Below are positions 1 through 7,474 of a stretch of DNA of 64,000 bases, piece after piece. Source of the stretch: an uncultured Desulfobacterales bacterium (GTDB taxonomy: Bacteria > Desulfobacterota > Desulfobacteria > Desulfobacterales > SpSt-501); contig CALIUY010000019.1 of the NCBI GenBank assembly GCA_938048455.1, forward strand, positions 1-64,000, given 5' to 3'. The translations under genes were made by a program, and so were the position numbers. Position 1 is the first letter of the stretch. Every line of letters starts with the position of its first letter. The notes under the pieces were generated by a model, which made no database searches, had not been told where the DNA came from, and saw only the letters and a list, made by a program, of their open reading frames with translations.

Positions 1-33
1 GCCAGATGATCCTTCTTGTCGTTTTCAGCATGC

Positions 34-966
34 TCAAGGTTTCGGGTGTGCGGCGAAGAAGTCCCAGAGGATCCGTGTCGCCGAGATGGTCCTCGTCGGT
101 TGATCTCCGCCGCGCCAGGCGGGACCACTGCCTCCAGGCCAGGCATGTCCACCCCCGACGACAGTATAAAGTTCCACGGCGCTTCCCTGAGCACATCCTC
201 GATACGCGAGATGGCGGATGTCTGCGAATTCCCGAATTGTGGAGGTGGATGGGCAGCGGTTAACATCCAGCCAGAATTGGACGGAGTCCTTCACCGAGGA
301 ATAATTGACACCGGTTTTGGATTGACTCCCCACCCCACCGTCATAGGGCAGATGATGGTCCGCCGTGCCGTGAAAATGGATGACCGAGACGGGCTGTTTC
401 GGTTCGCAGCGGGAAAGATTCTGTGTGCCCGCCACCGGGCCGATGGCGGCAATCAGATCGGAGGCCTCACAGGCGAGCCGGTAAGAGAGGATCCCGCCGT
501 TGGATATGCCCGTGGCGTAGATACGCTGGGTGTCGACGGCGGCGATCCTTTGCAAATCGGCGATGACGGCGCGCACGAAGCCGACATCGTCCACGTTTTC
601 TTTCTGGGCGTAGCCACAGCACCTTCCCCCGTTCCAGGTGAGAAGCTTGTCGCGCCATCGCCCCGTTCCGTTGGGATAGGCGACCAAAAATCCGGCCTGG
701 TCGGCCTGGATGTTGAAGCCGGTTTGGCGGGCGACCTGTTCCGCGTTTCCACCGCCGCCGTGAAAGACCAGCACGACCGCGGTGGGCCGAGTCGGATCGT
801 GGCCGGGAGGTTTATGGAGGATGTAACTGCGCTCGAAGCCCTTGTGATGCAATTTTCGGATGGAATTTCCCGCAGGCGGAGCAGACGGCACCGGGTTGCT
901 CACGGCATCGCGCGCGCAAGCCGTCAGCCCCAGAGCGATGAGACAAATTACAAGATGTCTTTTCAT
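34..966 (-). CDS. Secreted esterase lipoprotein of the PHB depolymerase / LpqC family
   Basis: A 310-residue alpha/beta hydrolase that should cleave ester bonds (short polyhydroxyalkanoates, feruloyl or acetyl esters) outside the cytoplasm. The chosen ATG at 966 gives a typical lipoprotein signal peptide with lipobox LTAC (Cys17); the reading frame stays open to 1164, but that extension is low-complexity and puts no signal peptide at the N terminus. Visible catalytic elements are the oxyanion HGGGG stretch near residue 69, the nucleophile elbow GISNG (Ser155), an Asp after HGTA (Asp203) and the His in GGGHAWPGG (His274). The order and spacing fit the esterase_phb/COG3509 family, whose members are about 300 residues. 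The exact substrate cannot be read from sequence. It stands alone, with a 253-bp gap upstream to the next gene. Confidence 0.85.
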   Translation of the reverse strand: MKRHLVICLIALGLTACARDAVSNPVPSAPPAGNSIRKLHHKGFERSYILHKPPGHDPTRPTAVVLVFHGGGGNAEQVARQTGFNIQADQAGFLVAYPNGTGRWRDKLLTWNGGRCCGYAQKENVDDVGFVRAVIADLQRIAAVDTQRIYATGISNGGILSYRLACEASDLIAAIGPVAGTQNLSRCEPKQPVSVIHFHGTADHHLPYDGGVGSQSKTGVNYSSVKDSVQFWLDVNRCPSTSTIREFADIRHLAYRGCAQGSAVELYTVVGGGHAWPGGSGPAWRGGDQPTRTISATRILWDFFAAHPKP

Positions 967-1219
967 CACTTCCGATTTCCTATTGTGTAGGAGAAATCCC
1001 AGAATGAGGACCGCAAACGCACGTGCCGCGCACCCACGGCAAGGCCGAGCGGGTGAATCGAACGCCGAGGGATCTCGGCCGGGAGAAGGCCCGTCGCGAT
1101 TCGCCGTTCCATCGGATGAAGAGGCTGCACCGTGGTCGACTTCTCCGACTCGGTGCAGCCTCATGGCGAAGTCGGTGGCGGAACACCGGTAAGGGTTGCA
1201 CTTCGCTTCGGCGGCGGTT

Positions 1220-1972
1220 TCAGTCGCCGGCGGGGGCGCGCGGGTTGACCGTCACGCTTTCGTTCCAGGTGCGGGTGCCGCCTTGCGGGTCGGTGAGCGT
1301 GACCTCACGGGTGACGGTTCCGCCCTCGCGGAGGCGCTGGATGCTGCGCTGCCGGGATTGCCCGTCCGGGTTCGTGGCCGACTGCTCCTTGATCACCCCG
1401 TTGTCCGTGCGGGTCACGTTGGATTCGAAGGCACCGCTTTTGCCGCCGCTTGTGGAATAAACGCCGGTCACGCCGCGGCCCTGTTCGGTCTTGCGAACGG
1501 TGCTGTCGACGGTCCGGGTTCCCCCTTCGGGGCCGGTGGTGATGGATTGTACCGCGCGGGAACCGTCCGGATTGCGGGTGATCGTCTTTTCGACCTCGCT
1601 CGTTTTTCCGTTTGTGCCGGTGCGGGTGCCCTCGACCGTGTAGGTGCCCGGTCCGGTTCGGGTGACGGTGCCCTGGCGCGAGCCGGTCTTTCCGTCGGCC
1701 CGGGTCGTGGTCGCGGAATAGCTGCCGGTACCGCTCTGCCGGTCCCAGTTTTTCTCGGCGAGGCGGCTGCCCTGGCCGCGCTCGTTTTGCCAGTGGGTCG
1801 TTCGCTCGGCCTGTCCCGGGCTGCGATTTATCTGCTGCTGCCAAGTGCCGCTCGTCCTGTGCCCCTGGTAGCCGCCGGAGCGGGACTTCTGGCCGGCGAG
1901 CGCATCGAGGCTGACAAGAAACGAAATCAGGAATGCGGCGGTCGTGAAGGCGATGATGCGACGGCTGAACAT
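1220..1972 (-). CDS. Secreted Thr/Gly-rich repetitive protein of unknown function
   Basis: A 250-residue protein with a clear signal peptide (hydrophobic residues 5-25, cleavage near LDALAGQ). The ATG at 1972 has a strong ribosome site AAGGAGG six bases upstream. The mature part is highly polar and repetitive: short units of the type TRTxxGxxTxxxT recur with Gly, Thr, Ser and Arg, and there are no cysteines or catalytic motifs. It resembles the many exported 'tolA-like' low-complexity proteins whose role is unknown. The regular T-x-T alternation suggests beta-strand or extended structure. I do not recognise a named domain. No partner gene is obvious; the neighbour downstream is the esterase 253 bp away on the same strand. 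Confidence 0.75.
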   Translation of the reverse strand: MFSRRIIAFTTAAFLISFLVSLDALAGQKSRSGGYQGHRTSGTWQQQINRSPGQAERTTHWQNERGQGSRLAEKNWDRQSGTGSYSATTTRADGKTGSRQGTVTRTGPGTYTVEGTRTGTNGKTSEVEKTITRNPDGSRAVQSITTGPEGGTRTVDSTVRKTEQGRGVTGVYSTSGGKSGAFESNVTRTDNGVIKEQSATNPDGQSRQRSIQRLREGGTVTREVTLTDPQGGTRTWNESVTVNPRAPAGD

Positions 1973-2196
1973 ACAAAACCTCCTTGGGCGTGCGAGCCTC
2001 TCGCTGGGTTTCCGCCCGCGCTTTGGTTTCGCGGGTCTCGACGGGTTAAACCCGCCGGGGTCAAAAAAGTTTCGCGCCTATTTTTTCAGCGGGGTTGAAG
2101 CGGGGGGGATCGGCTGCCTCAGCGTCCGGAGGTTCGACCAAAATCCCCTTAGGCCTGCAGCGGCCCAAGAGAGTTTCGAGGGAGGGCGATCCTCGT

Positions 2197-2781
2197 TTAC
2201 CGGGCCCGGCGATCGCGGTCCTCGAAAAACCTCTCCCGCAGCTCTTCGCGACGCTCGGGGGGCAGGCTCTGCCAGCGCTGGAGGCGCTCACGAAGCTGCT
2301 GTTTCTGCTCGGGGCTCATCTGCCGGTAGCGCTGGAAGCGCTCGCGGAGGCGCTCCTTCTCTTCGTCGCTGAGATTCTGCCAGCGGCGGAACCGCTCGCG
2401 TAAGGCACTCTTCTCCTCGGCACTGAGCGACTGGTAGCGCTGCCAGTTGGAGAGGATCCGCTCGCGCTCATCGGGCGGGAGCCGCTTGAAGCGCTCGTAG
2501 CGCTGCCGCAGTTCCTTCTGCGTTTCGGGGTCGAGCTGCTGCCAGCGCTCCAGGCGCTCCTGGAACCGGGTTTTCTCCTCGGGGGAGAGTTGCTGCCGGC
2601 GCTCGGCGGCGCTCGGGGCGGGCGATCCCTGCGCCAGGAGAAGAAAGTCAGGCTCCGGTGGCCGAAGATCGGCCGCCGGCAACGGAGCGGCGGCCAGCAC
2701 GAACGCCGCCGCGGCCGCCCATCGGATCAACGCTGCGGGGCGGCCTGCGCGGTGGTTGCGGGAGCGTGGATCAGTCGTCAT
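2197..2781 (-). CDS. Exported DUF3106-like protein made of seven 18-residue repeats
   Basis: A 194-residue protein with a signal peptide (residues 20-36, cleavage near PLPAADL). After a short linker the rest is seven consecutive 18-residue units with the pattern L-S/P-P-E-E-K-x-x-L-R-E-R-F-x-R-W/Y-Q-x, with no insertions between units. The units are strongly basic and amphipathic, so a helical repeat rod is likely. This matches DUF3106, a family of exported proteins of unknown function that often follow ECF sigma / anti-sigma pairs. The ATG at 2781 overlaps the end of the upstream small gene by 11 bases, implying translational coupling, and makes it the last gene of the sigma-factor operon. 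Function is unknown; a periplasmic binding or sensing role linked to the anti-sigma factor is inferred. Confidence 0.8.
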   Translation of the reverse strand: MTTDPRSRNHRAGRPAALIRWAAAAAFVLAAAPLPAADLRPPEPDFLLLAQGSPAPSAAERRQQLSPEEKTRFQERLERWQQLDPETQKELRQRYERFKRLPPDERERILSNWQRYQSLSAEEKSALRERFRRWQNLSDEEKERLRERFQRYRQMSPEQKQQLRERLQRWQSLPPERREELRERFFEDRDRRAR

Positions 2782-2968
2782 GCTTCTTCTCCTCGGGAAC
2801 CCAGAGGGGGATCCTATCGAGACCCTCTTCCAGGAGCTCCAGCGCCTCAAGCATCTCCCCCAGCTCGACAATCTCCATCTCCTCGGGCGGAACCTCCGTC
2901 GTCTGGGCTCCGATGCCGGCGGAAAGCCACGCCAGCAGAAGCCCGGCTCTCCAAAGCGCCGGGAACAT
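2771..2968 (-). CDS. Small acidic exported protein in the ECF sigma operon
   Basis: A 65-residue protein with an N-terminal hydrophobic segment (residues 6-20, probable cleavage after SAGIGA) and a very acidic mature part rich in Glu, Leu and Met (motif VELGEMLEALELLEEGL). It starts 13 bases after the anti-sigma gene and its end overlaps the next gene by 11 bases, so it sits inside a tight operon. The acidic leucine-rich stretch resembles the C-terminal tail of the anti-sigma protein just upstream (ESLELAENLELIHVLEFL), which may reflect duplication or a shared partner. No known family is recognised. It is short, but the signal peptide and gene spacing argue that it is real. Confidence 0.65.
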   Translation of the reverse strand: MFPALWRAGLLLAWLSAGIGAQTTEVPPEEMEIVELGEMLEALELLEEGLDRIPLWVPEEKKHDD

Positions 2969-2981
2969 GCCGCCTGCTCCG

Positions 2982-3491
2982 TTACGAGGTCTCCATTCCG
3001 TCGAGCGCCTGGATGACCTCCAGGTCGGGCAGGAATTCCAGCACGTGGATCAGCTCCAGATTCTCCGCCAGCTCGAGCGATTCGATCAGCTCCAGGTCCA
3101 ACCCGTTCCAGGAGACCGCGGTGTGGCGCCCCTGATCGGCGATTTTCAGCTGCACCTGCACCACGCCGATTCCGATGACGACGACAAGACACGCGGCGGC
3201 CAGGGCGGGCAGAAGGTACCGGCGGAAGGAAAAGCCTCGGAAGGCCTCAACCCAGGGTGCGTCCCCGGGCCTGCGCTCCGCCAGGCGGGCGTAGAAGCGG
3301 CTGAGGTAAGAGGGGCTTGGCTCGATTTCGTCGAGCTCCCCCAGCATCGCCCATGTTTTCGAGAGGATCTCGGCTTCGCGCCGGCAATCGGCGCAGTCGC
3401 CGAGGTGCGCGGCGACCCGCTCCCGTCCGATCTCGTCCAGGGCATCGTCGATATACAGGCTCAACAGTGTGCGGATGTCCTTGCACTTCAT
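2982..3491 (-). CDS. Zinc-finger anti-sigma factor, one transmembrane segment
   Basis: A 169-residue membrane protein that should hold the neighbouring ECF sigma factor inactive. The N-terminal cytoplasmic part carries the ZAS signature: Cys3, His29, Cys33 and Cys36 (C-x25-H-x3-C-x2-C). A single transmembrane helix lies at about residues 92-112, leaving a periplasmic tail of about 57 residues. That tail is acidic and Leu-rich in a regular pattern (LDLELIESLELAENLELI). A ribosome site AGGGGAG precedes the ATG at 3491. It follows the sigma gene by about 60 bases, the usual order sigma then anti-sigma. The signal that releases the sigma factor is unknown; the two small exported proteins downstream are candidates for modulating it. 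Confidence 0.88.
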   Translation of the reverse strand: MKCKDIRTLLSLYIDDALDEIGRERVAAHLGDCADCRREAEILSKTWAMLGELDEIEPSPSYLSRFYARLAERRPGDAPWVEAFRGFSFRRYLLPALAAACLVVVIGIGVVQVQLKIADQGRHTAVSWNGLDLELIESLELAENLELIHVLEFLPDLEVIQALDGMETS

Positions 3492-3552
3492 GGCTCCCCT
3501 CTGCCGGTTTCAACACGCCAGGCCCGGAAAAGTTCCGGACCCGGAGATCTTT

Positions 3553-4158
3553 TCATTTTTCCACCCAGGGCGTAAGTTCCCTGCGCAGGTGCTCCTTGGC
3601 CCGATGAAGAAGTGACTTGACCGCTTTCTCGGAGGTTCCCAAGATGGCGGCGATTTCCCCATAGGAGAGCTCTTCGTAGCGCCGCAGGATCACGGCCAGT
3701 CGCTGGTTTTCGGGCAACGCGTCGATGGCCGCGCGCACGGCCGCGATCCGCTCGCGCCGGATCAGCTGCTCCTCGGCCGGCGGGGAGGGGTCGGATGGAG
3801 CCGCCGGGGCGCGCCCGGCCGGCGTCGACTCCATCGCCTCCAAGGAAGACCCGTCGTGTGCTCGGCGCCGCAATTCGTTCAGGGCGAGGTGCTTGGCGAT
3901 CGTCAAGAGCCAGGTGCGGAAGGCCGCGCGCGGCTCGTAGCCGGCCGCGCTGCGGTAGACCTTGAGGAAGATCTCGTGGGTGAGCTCCTCGGCGATGTCG
4001 CGTCGGCCTACGAAGCGGTAGACGAAGTTCAGAACCCGGCGGAAATGACGTCGCAGGAGTTCTTCGAAGGCGGCCTTCTCGCCGCGCTTGAAGGCGAGCA
4101 TCAGCCGCACATCCGGGTCGAAGGCGGCATTCCTGCGGAGTGGAGTCTGCATCGTCAT
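3553..4158 (-). CDS. ECF-family RNA polymerase sigma factor
   Basis: An extracytoplasmic-function sigma factor of about 201 residues. Region 2 is visible (FEELLRRHFRRVLNFVYRFV, then AEELTHEIFLKVYRS and the tail FRTWLLTIAKHLALNELRRR), followed by a Pro/Ala-rich linker of about 35 residues and region 4 with its helix-turn-helix (ALPENQRLAVILRRYEELSY, then IAAILGTSEKAVKSLLHRAK). The start is uncertain: ATG codons occur at 4158 and 4152 and a GTG at 4212, none with a convincing ribosome site; 4158 is chosen because homology begins shortly after. It heads an operon with the zinc anti-sigma factor and two small exported proteins. Such factors often activate their own promoter, which should lie in the 317-bp region shared with the divergent ABC transporter. 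Confidence 0.9.
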   Translation of the reverse strand: MTMQTPLRRNAAFDPDVRLMLAFKRGEKAAFEELLRRHFRRVLNFVYRFVGRRDIAEELTHEIFLKVYRSAAGYEPRAAFRTWLLTIAKHLALNELRRRAHDGSSLEAMESTPAGRAPAAPSDPSPPAEEQLIRRERIAAVRAAIDALPENQRLAVILRRYEELSYGEIAAILGTSEKAVKSLLHRAKEHLRRELTPWVEK

Positions 4159-4475
4159 GGGCGTCGAACCGAGGCGCTGCGGCGGGACCGGGGGGATCCC
4201 GCCCGAACCCACGCCCGCAGCCGGCCTCTTTCCTCGCCATCGGCCGCGGGGCCATTGGCCTCAAGTCTCTGACGCCCTCGCGGGATTTGCGGTTTACATG
4301 AAGATTCGGGTAGTAAGGTTGATCATTGGATGAGACCCTAACCAAACCATTCTCTTCTACCCCCATCGGGGCATTCGGGAGGAGCGAGAACCTTCCGGTT
4401 GGGTTGCGGAGATGGAGGGGGCAAACCCCCAATCCGCTCGGGCAGCCGACCGTCTAAGCCGCGGAAGAAGACCCG
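4159..4475. other. Divergent intergenic region between sigma operon and ABC exporter
   Basis: A 317-bp stretch with no convincing gene. It must hold the promoters of the leftward sigma-factor operon and the rightward ABC transporter. It includes a short GGGGG-CAAA-CCCCC inverted repeat at 4417-4430. I could not identify a clear sigma-70 or ECF-type promoter in it by eye. Confidence 0.5.
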
Positions 4476-5450
4476 ATGAACGATGCCATTGTCGTCGAGG
4501 GCTTGAGCAAGCGTTTTGGAAAAGTCCAAGCGGTCTCCGAGCTGACGTTTTCCGTTCGGCAGGGGGAGCTGTTCGGTTTTCTCGGGCCCAACGGCGCCGG
4601 CAAAACCACGACCATCAACATGCTGACGGGACTGGCGCGGCCGGATGCGGGGGCCATCCGTCTGGGGGGCATCGACTGCACGAACCGACCGCGGGCGGCT
4701 CTGCATCGGATCGGGGTCGTCCCGGACGAGAGCAATCTGTATCCGGAACTCACGGGCTTTGAAAATCTCTGTTTCTGCGCGGCGCTCTACGGGCTGGGCA
4801 AAGCCGAACGTCGGGCTCGGGCCCGTGAGCTTTTGGATCAATTCGGCCTCGCCCCGGCCGCGGACCGCAAGTTCGGCGGATACTCCAAGGGGATGAAGCG
4901 GAAGCTGACCATCGCCGCGGGCATCATTCACCGGCCGGAGATCCTGTTCCTCGATGAGCCCACGAGCGGGATCGATGTGGCGAGCGCGCGGCAACTGCGT
5001 CAGCGGATCGCCGACCTCCATCGGGCCGGGACGACGATCTTTTTGACCACCCACTACATCGAGGAGGCGGAACGCCTCTGCGGCCGCATCGCTTTTCTCG
5101 TGTCCGGCCGCATCGTCCGGACCGACACGGTCGCGCATCTGATTCATCCGGTTCACGACAAGCATGTAGTGCAAATCAGCTGCTCCACCATGCCGAACAA
5201 CATCGGAAGCAGACTGCTCGAGTCTTTCTCCGGAATGGAATTCACGATACGGGGGCACGGCGTCATCCGGGTGGAAGCCGGCGAACCGATTCGCGTCGGA
5301 CCGTTGGTTCGTTTTTTGGAAGAGCAGGGCGCCGAGGTCGCCGAGGCGCGCAGGATGCGGCCTTCTCTGGAGGACATCTTCGTACAAATCACCGGCATCG
5401 AAGCCAACGCCTTGAGCAAAGAGAAGGAAAAAGGTGGAGGCGGACGATGA
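4476..5450 (+). CDS. ABC transporter ATP-binding protein (drug/antibiotic exporter type)
   Basis: A 324-residue ABC ATPase of the ABC-2 (CcmA/NodI/DrrA-like) class that would power export by the membrane protein encoded immediately downstream. It has Walker A GPNGAGKTT (residues 38-46), the signature YSKGMKRKL (about 136-144, a common variant of LSGGQ), Walker B ILFLDEPTSG (about 156-165) and the switch His in LTTHYIEEAE. The C-terminal 90 residues are an extension typical of this class (motif ARRMRPSLEDIFVQITG). The stop overlaps the start of the permease gene (ATGA), so the two are translationally coupled. The substrate cannot be predicted. Confidence 0.9.
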   Translation: MNDAIVVEGLSKRFGKVQAVSELTFSVRQGELFGFLGPNGAGKTTTINMLTGLARPDAGAIRLGGIDCTNRPRAALHRIGVVPDESNLYPELTGFENLCFCAALYGLGKAERRARARELLDQFGLAPAADRKFGGYSKGMKRKLTIAAGIIHRPEILFLDEPTSGIDVASARQLRQRIADLHRAGTTIFLTTHYIEEAERLCGRIAFLVSGRIVRTDTVAHLIHPVHDKHVVQISCSTMPNNIGSRLLESFSGMEFTIRGHGVIRVEAGEPIRVGPLVRFLEEQGAEVAEARRMRPSLEDIFVQITGIEANALSKEKEKGGGGR

Positions 5451-6184
5451 AACGCGGGATCGCCTTCTGGAACATCTTGGTCAAGGATATGCGCACCTAT
5501 TACCTCAAGCCGCCGAACATCAGCTGGGGCCTCATTTTCCCGCTGGCCTGGGCGGGGATGTTTTTCATCAAGTCCGGAGAGAGCCTCGAAAGCATCCGGA
5601 CGCTGCTTCCCGGGGTGACGGCCGTCGCCGTTTTGTTCGGCACCACCTCGATGCTGGCGGTGACGGTGACCTTCGAAAAAAAGAACCGCTCCTTCGAACG
5701 GCTCCTGACGGCGCCCCTTCCTTTGGAACTGCTCATGCTCGCCAAGACCGCCGGAGCCATTCTCTTCGGGGCGGCAAACGCCTTTCTGCCGGTTCTGATG
5801 GCATCCTTTCTCGTCGACCTGTCGGCGGTGCTGTGGCATGTGTTCGTTCCGGCCGTGATTCTGATCGCCGCGGCCTCGACGTTTCTCGGCTTGTTCATCG
5901 CCGTGGCGGTCAGCGAGGTGTTCGAGGCCCAGACGTTTTCCAATTTCTTCCGTTTTCCGATGCTCTTTTTGTGCGGGCTTTTCTTCCCCGTCGAGAAGCT
6001 GCCGGGGGTTCTCCAGCCGCTCGCCTACGTGCTGCCGCTGACCTACGGGGCGGATCTGCTTCACGGAGCCGTACACGGCGAACATGCCCTGCCTTATTCC
6101 CTCGACCTGTTCCTCCTCAGCGCCTTCGGTGCCGGCTTGTTCGCGGCCAGTCTTTGGCACATCAAGCGCAAATGGATCCTCTAA
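5447..6184 (+). CDS. ABC-2 type permease subunit
   Basis: A 245-residue integral membrane protein with about six hydrophobic segments, starting with the region near residues 27-42 and ending with a helix at 222-240. Its size, the pattern of helices and the TYGADLLHGAVHG-like motif before the last helix fit the ABC-2/NodJ permease family. The start codon overlaps the ATPase stop by four bases. The two proteins would form a homodimeric-permease exporter in the inner membrane. The substrate is unknown. No accessory membrane-fusion protein or outer membrane channel is nearby. Confidence 0.88.
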   Translation: MKRGIAFWNILVKDMRTYYLKPPNISWGLIFPLAWAGMFFIKSGESLESIRTLLPGVTAVAVLFGTTSMLAVTVTFEKKNRSFERLLTAPLPLELLMLAKTAGAILFGAANAFLPVLMASFLVDLSAVLWHVFVPAVILIAAASTFLGLFIAVAVSEVFEAQTFSNFFRFPMLFLCGLFFPVEKLPGVLQPLAYVLPLTYGADLLHGAVHGEHALPYSLDLFLLSAFGAGLFAASLWHIKRKWIL

Positions 6185-6367
6185 TCGCGAATCCCCTCCG
6201 CCGGCGTCGATTCCGGCATCTTGCGTCGCCTGTCGGAAGACCCCGGGGATCGCTTCCCATGTCAAGGTTGGAAACCCATAGGGAGCTTGACTGCAGAAGG
6301 TTTTGGGGTTGTGATGATGGGACTCGGCAGTCGGACGTCGGGTAACCGTGGGAAGACCTCTGGACCA

Positions 6368-6373
6368 AGGAGG
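6368..6373 (+). promoter_or_regulatory. Strong ribosome binding site for an out-of-frame start
   Basis: AGGAGG lies seven bases before an ATG at 6381 (ATG AGC CGC). That ATG is not in the same frame as the secreted protein that follows at 6427, although the two frames joined give a normal signal peptide. It is therefore evidence for a frameshift in or near 6415-6430. Confidence 0.6.
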
Positions 6374-6426
6374 AATGCTCATGAGCCGCTCGATGGAAGG
6401 CGCCAATTCCGGCACAAGGGTTCTGT

Positions 6427-7380
6427 GTGGTTCTTCTTCTTTTCGCTCTTTTTCACTTTCCGGTCGGCGCGGCGGATCAGGCCCCCGCCCTGGCCTGGGA
6501 CTCCCAGAACAACCGCCACCTCCTCGTCTACGTGCAACAGGATATCGGGCTTTCCCCACGCGTTTATGGGAAGTGGCTCGGATGCGACGGCTCGGCTCAG
6601 GGGGCCGCGTTTCTCATCTCGGATGCGGATTCGATGGAGAAGCGCGCACCCTTCGTGGTCTTCGACAGCGTCAACCGGAGGTTCCTGATCGTCTGGGAGG
6701 ACAACCACAGCGGTCTCTCGTTCGATGTTTACGCCCGGCTGCTCGATTCCTCGGGGACGCTGGGCGACGAGATCGTTGTCTCCAGCGCGGATCGGTCCCA
6801 GCGAAAGCCGAAGGTCGCTTTTGACACCGCAAACGAAGCGTATCTCGTCGTCTGGCAGGATGACCGCAGTGCAAACGACGTGGACCTCTACGGCCAGCGG
6901 ATCGCCGCCGACGGAACGATTCGCGGATTGAATTTCCCGGTCGCCGAAGCCGGCGGCAACCAGGCAAACCCCGCGGTCGTCTTTGATGCCGCCAACCGGC
7001 GGTTCCTGGTGGTCTGGGAGGACAGCCGCAGCGGCGAAAGCGACCTCTACGCCCGCCACCTCAACGCCGACGGCACGCCGGACGGCTCCGATTTCGTTGT
7101 CTCCAGCGCCGGAGACGATCAAATCGCCCCCTGCGCCGCTTACCACCCCCGACAGGCCAATGTCTTGGTCGCCTTCCAAACCAGAAGGCTCGAGGCAGAC
7201 GTCGAACTTTCGGTCATTCAGACGGCGCTTGTCGGTCCGCCCTGTCAAGAGGGGGGTAACGGGGATGGCGCCAGCGATCCGGGAGGCCAGGGATCAAGCG
7301 GCGGCGGCGGAGGCGGGGGATGCTTCATCACCGCCGCCGGCTCGGAAAACGTTGCGCCCCGGCGCCGGGGAATGCCCTGA
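6427..7380 (+). CDS. Secreted repeat protein with Gly-rich CFI-type tail; probable frameshift at 5' end
   Basis: A 317-residue open frame whose only in-frame start is a GTG at 6427 without a good ribosome site. The N terminus is a hydrophobic stretch (VVLLLFALFHFPVGAADQA) lacking the basic region of a signal peptide. The perfect ribosome site and ATG at 6381 encode a suitable N-region (MSRSMEGANSGTRVL) in another frame, so a one-base shift near 6420 is likely. The body contains about four repeats of roughly 47 residues, with the pattern VFDxxNRRFLVVWEDxRSGxxDLYARxLxxDGT, probably blades of a beta-propeller. The C terminus has a poly-Gly run followed by CFITAAGS; related exported proteins carry a longer CFI-containing sorting or anchoring tail, but here it stops without the expected hydrophobic helix. 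Function unknown. Confidence 0.65.
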   Translation: MVLLLFALFHFPVGAADQAPALAWDSQNNRHLLVYVQQDIGLSPRVYGKWLGCDGSAQGAAFLISDADSMEKRAPFVVFDSVNRRFLIVWEDNHSGLSFDVYARLLDSSGTLGDEIVVSSADRSQRKPKVAFDTANEAYLVVWQDDRSANDVDLYGQRIAADGTIRGLNFPVAEAGGNQANPAVVFDAANRRFLVVWEDSRSGESDLYARHLNADGTPDGSDFVVSSAGDDQIAPCAAYHPRQANVLVAFQTRRLEADVELSVIQTALVGPPCQEGGNGDGASDPGGQGSSGGGGGGGCFITAAGSENVAPRRRGMP

Positions 7381-7474
7381 GCCGCGGCGAAAGCGCACCC
7401 GAGGGGGCGGAAAGAAAGAGGATCGCCCCCTTCCTCCGTGCCGCACGGAACCTCGAACCCTTGGAGGCAGGCGT

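Noticed and set aside
4417-4430. GGGGG-CAAA-CCCCC as a terminator
   Set aside because: Five-base stem without a U-run and located just upstream of the ABC gene start; likely chance.
6348-6824. 158-codon open frame starting at the good ribosome site upstream of 6427
   Set aside because: Only its first 15 codons look real; the rest is Arg/Pro-rich nonsense opposite in frame to the repeat protein, so it is treated as the 5' part of a frameshifted gene.
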